Shown piece after piece: positions 3,983 through 5,687 of a stretch of 5,687 bases of DNA. Both the position numbers and the translations under genes were made by a program. The notes under the pieces are model-generated. The model had not been told where the DNA came from. It made no database searches and saw nothing but the letters and a program-made list of their open reading frames with translations. The DNA is from Pontiellaceae bacterium (GTDB lineage: Bacteria > Verrucomicrobiota > Kiritimatiellia > Kiritimatiellales > Pontiellaceae), in assembly GCA_016937035.1 (NCBI GenBank), contig JAFGWS010000027.1, positions 1-5,687 of the forward strand, in the 5' to 3' direction. Position 1 is the stretch's first letter; every line of letters starts with the position of its first letter.

Positions 3983-5687
3983 TCAGTCCTCTGTTCCGAT
4001 CAGAACCTCACCGATAAACTCTCCGTTCTGGTAGACCATAAATGTGTGGCAGGCCGACGTTTTGGCCTCGTTCGGGTGATACAACCGGAAATAATAGATG
4101 CCAGTCCCGTCATAGTCGGCGCTGGTGACCCACCGTTCCAAAGTGTAGTCATCGAACGTAACTCCACCAACAAAGACCTTTATCTGTACATCAACGCTCT
4201 GCGGTAGGTTCCGCTGAATCGACTCGATCTGCCAAAGCTCACTGTCTTCGAAACTTGCTACAGTCCAGAAATAGCCGTCGGCGGCGTTTTGGATCCAGCA
4301 GCCGTCCAACCGCTTGATTGCGAGGATGGGGCCGCCTTCGGAGACGCGCGCCACAATCATGTGTTCGCGGTTGTCATCGGAAGCTTTCAGGGAGAGAGTT
4401 GTTCGTTGATGGTTGTTGGTTGATAGAGAGGTGCTCTTAACAGCCATCTCGACCGTGGAATCCACCTCGTAGACCACGTTCGAGGGCATGCCTTCGAAGG
4501 TCCAGGTACGTTCTTGACCGAGCAGGCAGGCGGGATTGTCGCCTTCAAAGCTTCCGCCGACCACTTCGATGGTAGCGCTGGCCGAGACTCTGTCTCTGCC
4601 TTTCCGGTATTCCCCGTTGATGGTGTAGGTGCCCGCCTCGTCAAAGACGCAGGTGAGCGGACGCCGATTGGGCGAGCGGTACGTCTCCCCATCGAGTTCG
4701 ACCGTGAACTGCCCGCCTCTGGCGCCTTCGGGCAGGCACAGGATGCGCAGGCTGTCACCCTCGCGGAGGGTGATCGTTTCACCGTTGTGATCCACTAGGT
4801 TGTAGGGGATCCAGTCGATCGCAACCGGTAGCTCGAACGCGCCGTTTTGGAAGCTGGCGCTGGCAATGGTGGTTCCATTCTCTTCCAGCGGGAGGTTGGC
4901 GTACCAACGTTCGCCCGCGCCGCAGGCGATTGCCGATTGCACATTTCCGATTTCCGATTGGATTTCCAGCTCAGCAAATTCCGGGTAGCGGGCATCGCCT
5001 TCGATGCAGGCGGGCGACACGTACGACTCGCTCATTTCATCGACTCCGGACATGGCGGCGACGGAGGCCTCGATCCAGTCCTTCACGCCGTTTTCGTTGT
5101 TGTCGGGCCCGCCCAAGCGCTGCACCTCAAGTTGCGCGATGCGCACCGCAAGCCGCGTATGAACATTTTCCCACGAGAGGCGCACGGTGTGCTCTCCCAC
5201 AGGAAGCGCAGGGAGGAATGCGCGCAGGTCGGCATAGACGCCGTCCGCGCATACAAAGGGATATTCACCGACGAACACGCCATCGACATGCAGCAGGAAG
5301 GAACTCTTTTCCCGCGGCTGCACGGACGTGCAGGTGGCCTTGTCCCATTCATGGGCGGCTCGCACGTTGAGGCAGAAGATTTCCTGACTCGGAAGGTCGA
5401 GCTTGTATTCAGCCCAGCCCCGGCGGCCCTGCGAAACCAGTTCGCTGAAGTCCACCATCCATTCGCCCGCCACAGCATTGGTTTGCGCCCCGGGGATGGT
5501 GAGGACGGTTTCGACCGTACCGTCAAACTCGCTCACGAGCGGGTTGGTGCGCGATTCCTTCACCTCGGTGCCGTCGTCCACCCCGTCGCCGTCGCTGTCA
5601 GCGTCGAGCGGGTTGGTGCCCAGCGCAAGCTCCTCGCCGTCGGAGAGGCCATCGCCGTCGGAATCAGCGTTCATGACATCGGTGCCG
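3983..5687 (-). CDS. Thrombospondin type 3-like repeat, multidomain secreted protein, C-terminal part (5' end beyond window)
   Basis: The frame is open at the right edge and ends at TGA (3983-3985), leaving 567 visible residues. Counting from the first visible residue: two DADSDGDG-type calcium repeats (1-49), a beta-sandwich-like domain (about 57-192), an EF-hand-like loop DNNENGVKDWIE (195-206), a beta region ending in an Ig/PKD-like domain (about 307-376), and a C-terminal beta-rich domain (about 441-567) with DVQIKVFVGGVTFDD and a closing YQNGEFIGE. The ATG at 5674 is not taken as the start: the repeat pattern continues upstream of it (GTDV), there is no ribosome binding site, and no signal peptide follows. 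Ten cysteines are visible, suggesting an oxidising extracytoplasmic location. No catalytic motif is recognised. Calcium-stabilised surface or matrix protein is an inference. It lies 56 bp upstream of the YD-repeat gene on the same strand, so the two are probably co-transcribed. Its GC content is well above that of its neighbour. Confidence 0.9.
   Translation of the reverse strand, partial: GTDVMNADSDGDGLSDGEELALGTNPLDADSDGDGVDDGTEVKESRTNPLVSEFDGTVETVLTIPGAQTNAVAGEWMVDFSELVSQGRRGWAEYKLDLPSQEIFCLNVRAAHEWDKATCTSVQPREKSSFLLHVDGVFVGEYPFVCADGVYADLRAFLPALPVGEHTVRLSWENVHTRLAVRIAQLEVQRLGGPDNNENGVKDWIEASVAAMSGVDEMSESYVSPACIEGDARYPEFAELEIQSEIGNVQSAIACGAGERWYANLPLEENGTTIASASFQNGAFELPVAIDWIPYNLVDHNGETITLREGDSLRILCLPEGARGGQFTVELDGETYRSPNRRPLTCVFDEAGTYTINGEYRKGRDRVSASATIEVVGGSFEGDNPACLLGQERTWTFEGMPSNVVYEVDSTVEMAVKSTSLSTNNHQRTTLSLKASDDNREHMIVARVSEGGPILAIKRLDGCWIQNAADGYFWTVASFEDSELWQIESIQRNLPQSVDVQIKVFVGGVTFDDYTLERWVTSADYDGTGIYYFRLYHPNEAKTSACHTFMVYQNGEFIGEVLIGTED
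4398..4425 (+). repeat. Heptanucleotide tandem repeat tract, GTTGNTN type
   Basis: Four consecutive 7-bp units lie on the plus strand: gttgttc (4398), gttgatg (4405), gttgttg (4412) and gttgata (4419). The tract lies between gagaga and gagag flanks. It encodes part of STNNHQRTTLS in the calcium-repeat protein, a polar linker just before the C-terminal domain. As with the tract near 4.93 kb, the 7-bp period does not match codons, pointing to a DNA-level origin. Confidence 0.75.
4559..4768 (-). other. Ig/PKD-like domain of the calcium-repeat protein
   Basis: Visible residues about 307-376 run LREGDSLRILCLPE, QFTVELDGETY, LTCVFDEAGTYTINGEY and VSASATIEVV. The 'F.eaGtYti.g' strand followed by a closing 'A.IeVV' strand is typical of PKD/Ig-like modules. 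The two cysteines (RILC and LTC) could form a disulfide. Confidence 0.6.
4927..4968 (+). repeat. Heptanucleotide tandem repeat tract, CGATTGC type
   Basis: Read on the plus strand, the tract divides into 7-bp units: cgattgc (4927), cgattgc (4934), acatttc (4941), cgatttc (4948), cgattgg (4955), then a partial atttcca (4962). It lies inside the calcium-repeat gene and encodes roughly SEIGNVQSAI. It is lower in GC than the sequence on either side. Because 7 is not a multiple of 3, the period is not a codon or protein-level repeat. Confidence 0.7.
5069..5104 (-). other. EF-hand-like calcium loop between domains
   Basis: Residues 195-206, DNNENGVKDWIE, fit the 12-residue EF-hand or dockerin-type loop: acidic or Asn ligands at positions 1, 3, 5 and 9, glycine at 6 and glutamate at 12. 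It separates the beta-sandwich-like domain from the next region and is a diverged single relative of the DSDGDG repeats at the right edge. Confidence 0.65.
5111..5518 (-). other. Beta-sandwich-like domain of the calcium-repeat protein
   Basis: Visible residues about 57-192 lie between two calcium-loop motifs and form one domain-sized block. Strand-like pieces include WAEYKLDLPS, FCLNVRAA, SFLLHVDGVFVGEYPF, GEHTVRLSWENV and VRIAQLEVQRLG. The plan, with 'hVDG.fvG..p' and 'G.HtvrlsW', resembles carbohydrate-binding jelly-roll modules of the CBM6/35 type. That is a pattern-level suggestion; I see no identifiable ligand-binding residues. Confidence 0.5.
5540..5687 (-). repeat. Thrombospondin type 3-like calcium-binding repeats
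   Basis: Two complete units with a 22-residue (66-bp) period are seen: NADSDGDGLSDGEELALGTN and DADSDGDGVDDGTEVKESRT, each followed by an N-P or TNP turn. The preceding GTDV looks like the end of another unit, so more copies probably lie beyond the right edge. The D-x-D-x-D-G-x-x-D pattern is the known calcium-coordinating loop of this family. Confidence 0.9.

Larger units (their letters stand above)
3927..3992 (-). repeat. 13/14-bp direct repeat bracketing the gene junction
   Basis: On the minus strand AGAGGACTGAATA (3992-3980) spans the stop codon of the upstream gene, and AGAGGACTTGAATA (3940-3927) supplies the ribosome binding site and ends directly at the ATG of the YD-repeat gene. The copies differ by one inserted T and lie 39 nt apart. 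Confidence 0.75.

Noticed and set aside
4930..5370. Plus-strand frame of 146 codons
   Set aside because: It lies opposite the calcium-repeat gene in GC-rich DNA. The product is Arg/Pro-rich with no domain, and no ribosome binding site is evident, so it is a shadow frame.
4387..5526. Other minus-strand frames (4387-4782, 4795-4995 and 5083-5526)
   Set aside because: They are out of frame with the recognised calcium-repeat protein, whose domains continue across all of these positions. Their products are Ser/Arg/Pro-rich shadows.
5672..5674. ATG as the start of the right-hand gene
   Set aside because: The frame stays open upstream with the repeat-like GTDV. No ribosome binding site precedes it and no signal peptide follows, so it is an internal methionine.

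Overview
The window is almost entirely coding on the minus strand. It holds two large, secreted-type genes that read from right to left, each cut by a window edge. The right-hand gene (3983 to beyond 5687) enters already inside a thrombospondin type 3-like calcium-binding repeat, continues through several beta-rich domains and ends at a TGA. After a 56-bp gap comes the second gene (3926 to beyond 1). It has a clear ribosome binding site, a Sec signal peptide, an Ig/PKD-like domain, an RHS entry region and then a long array of YD (RHS) repeats still running at the window edge. I checked its frame codon by codon: 1308 codons without a stop. It has a start but no stop inside the window, so a caller that needs both ends would miss it.

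Organism: Gram-negative and environmental is the best guess. Large Sec-exported YD-repeat proteins next to DxDxDG-repeat, beta-sandwich proteins are familiar from the Planctomycetes-Verrucomicrobia-Kiritimatiellota-Lentisphaerae group. This is an inference from gene style, not from any marker gene. The right-hand gene is GC-rich (about 65-73% in sampled lines over most of it, about 42-58% in its last 400 bp). The YD-repeat gene is much lower (about 37-48% in sampled lines).

Layout: 1-1565 is the dense YD-repeat array. 1566-2700 encodes degenerate RHS-like beta repeats. 2697-3146 is the RHS entry segment. 3147-3818 holds the N-terminal beta domains. 3825-3926 encodes the signal peptide and a Cys-Pro linker. 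3927-3982 is the intergenic gap with the ribosome binding site and one arm of a short direct repeat. 3983-5687 is the calcium-repeat protein. No tRNA, rRNA, CRISPR array, transposase or plus-strand gene is supported.

Working together: the same strand, the short gap and the absence of a terminator suggest co-transcription of two extracytoplasmic proteins, perhaps a surface or matrix protein and a large YD-repeat shell protein. What the YD-repeat protein delivers or binds would be decided by its C-terminal end, which lies beyond position 1. The more unusual details are two heptanucleotide repeat tracts inside the right-hand gene and a 13/14-bp direct repeat bracketing the gene junction.
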